64,000 nt of DNA. Origin: Oreohelix idahoensis. Its lineage: Eukaryota > Mollusca > Gastropoda > Stylommatophora > Oreohelicidae. This document shows positions 63,941 to 64,000 of the stretch, in pieces; the first letter of the stretch is position 1; each line of letters begins with the position of its first letter. The notes under the pieces were generated by a model. The model saw only the letters and a program-made list of their open reading frames with translations, was not told the DNA's origin and did no database searches. The position numbers and the translations under genes were made by a program. Where the stretch lies: contig JAMPIV010012245.1 in NCBI GenBank assembly GCA_024509875.1, positions 1-64,000 on the forward strand, written 5' to 3'.

Positions 63941-64000
63941 GTATTCTAGCTTGATTTTTATTTTTTAAAAACCCCAAACAAAAGCACTCATGTCAAATTA

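Overview
This is eukaryotic, almost certainly metazoan, DNA. It is AT-rich and intron/intergenic in character, with long microsatellites and satellites, tRNA-derived SINEs with target-site duplications (TSDs), poly-A-type retroposition, non-LTR (LINE) fragments, Penelope-like elements (PLEs) and Ty3/Gypsy-class LTR elements. The repertoire would suit a mollusc or other lophotrochozoan, but nothing here proves the phylum. I see no operons and no complete host gene. The only host-gene candidate is one 144-bp exon-like segment near 62 kb.

Layout. 0-3.7 kb: unique sequence, a 24-bp tandem repeat and two LINE 3' ends. 3.7-6.2 kb: a LINE copy ('family A') inflated by a 26-bp minisatellite. 6.3-7.6 kb: a broken LINE (family C). 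8.4-12 kb: SINEs, LINE tails and a pentamer array grown from a SINE tail. 12.7-14.1 kb: a second family A copy carrying a 39-bp and a 36-bp minisatellite. 15.0-17.9 kb: an 18-bp satellite. 18.0-18.8 kb: AT, GA and GACA/GATA microsatellites. 19.0-20.5 kb: LINE endonuclease region (family E). 22.9-24.1 kb: LINE reverse transcriptase (family B), followed by a SINE. 25.1-26.3 kb: two tandem 3' ends of a CR1/jockey-like LINE (family F). 28.2-29.2 kb: a 30-bp tandem repeat. 29.3-29.6 kb: a SINE with TSDs. 30.3-31.0 kb: a third family A copy with ten 36-bp units. 31.2-36.4 kb: two inverted remnants of one PLE family (PLE-2), with hammerhead-ribozyme-like motifs and several short tandem arrays. 36.6-38.0 kb: a broken gene of unknown function.

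39.58-44.65 kb: an apparently complete non-autonomous LTR element (TSD ATATT, proline-tRNA-like primer site, gag-like 598-residue ORF, palindromic terminal repeat). 45.8-59.7 kb: two near-identical PLE-1 copies arranged head to head. The right copy is split by a complete 8,336-bp Ty3/Gypsy element (TSD CCATA, LTRs of 1,832 and 1,886 bp). In that element integrase lies upstream of reverse transcriptase, the Gmr1-like order, and the integrase catalytic core seems replaced by an unrelated open segment. 60-64 kb: mostly unique sequence, the exon candidate, a young SINE with perfect TSDs, and a family A LINE fragment interrupted by another tRNA-like sequence.

The elements interact as a nested history rather than as a pathway. 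The clearest new observation is that three minisatellites of different period (26, 36 and 39 bp) all lie inside copies of one LINE family. Each period equals the spacing of a short direct repeat already present in that LINE's coding sequence.
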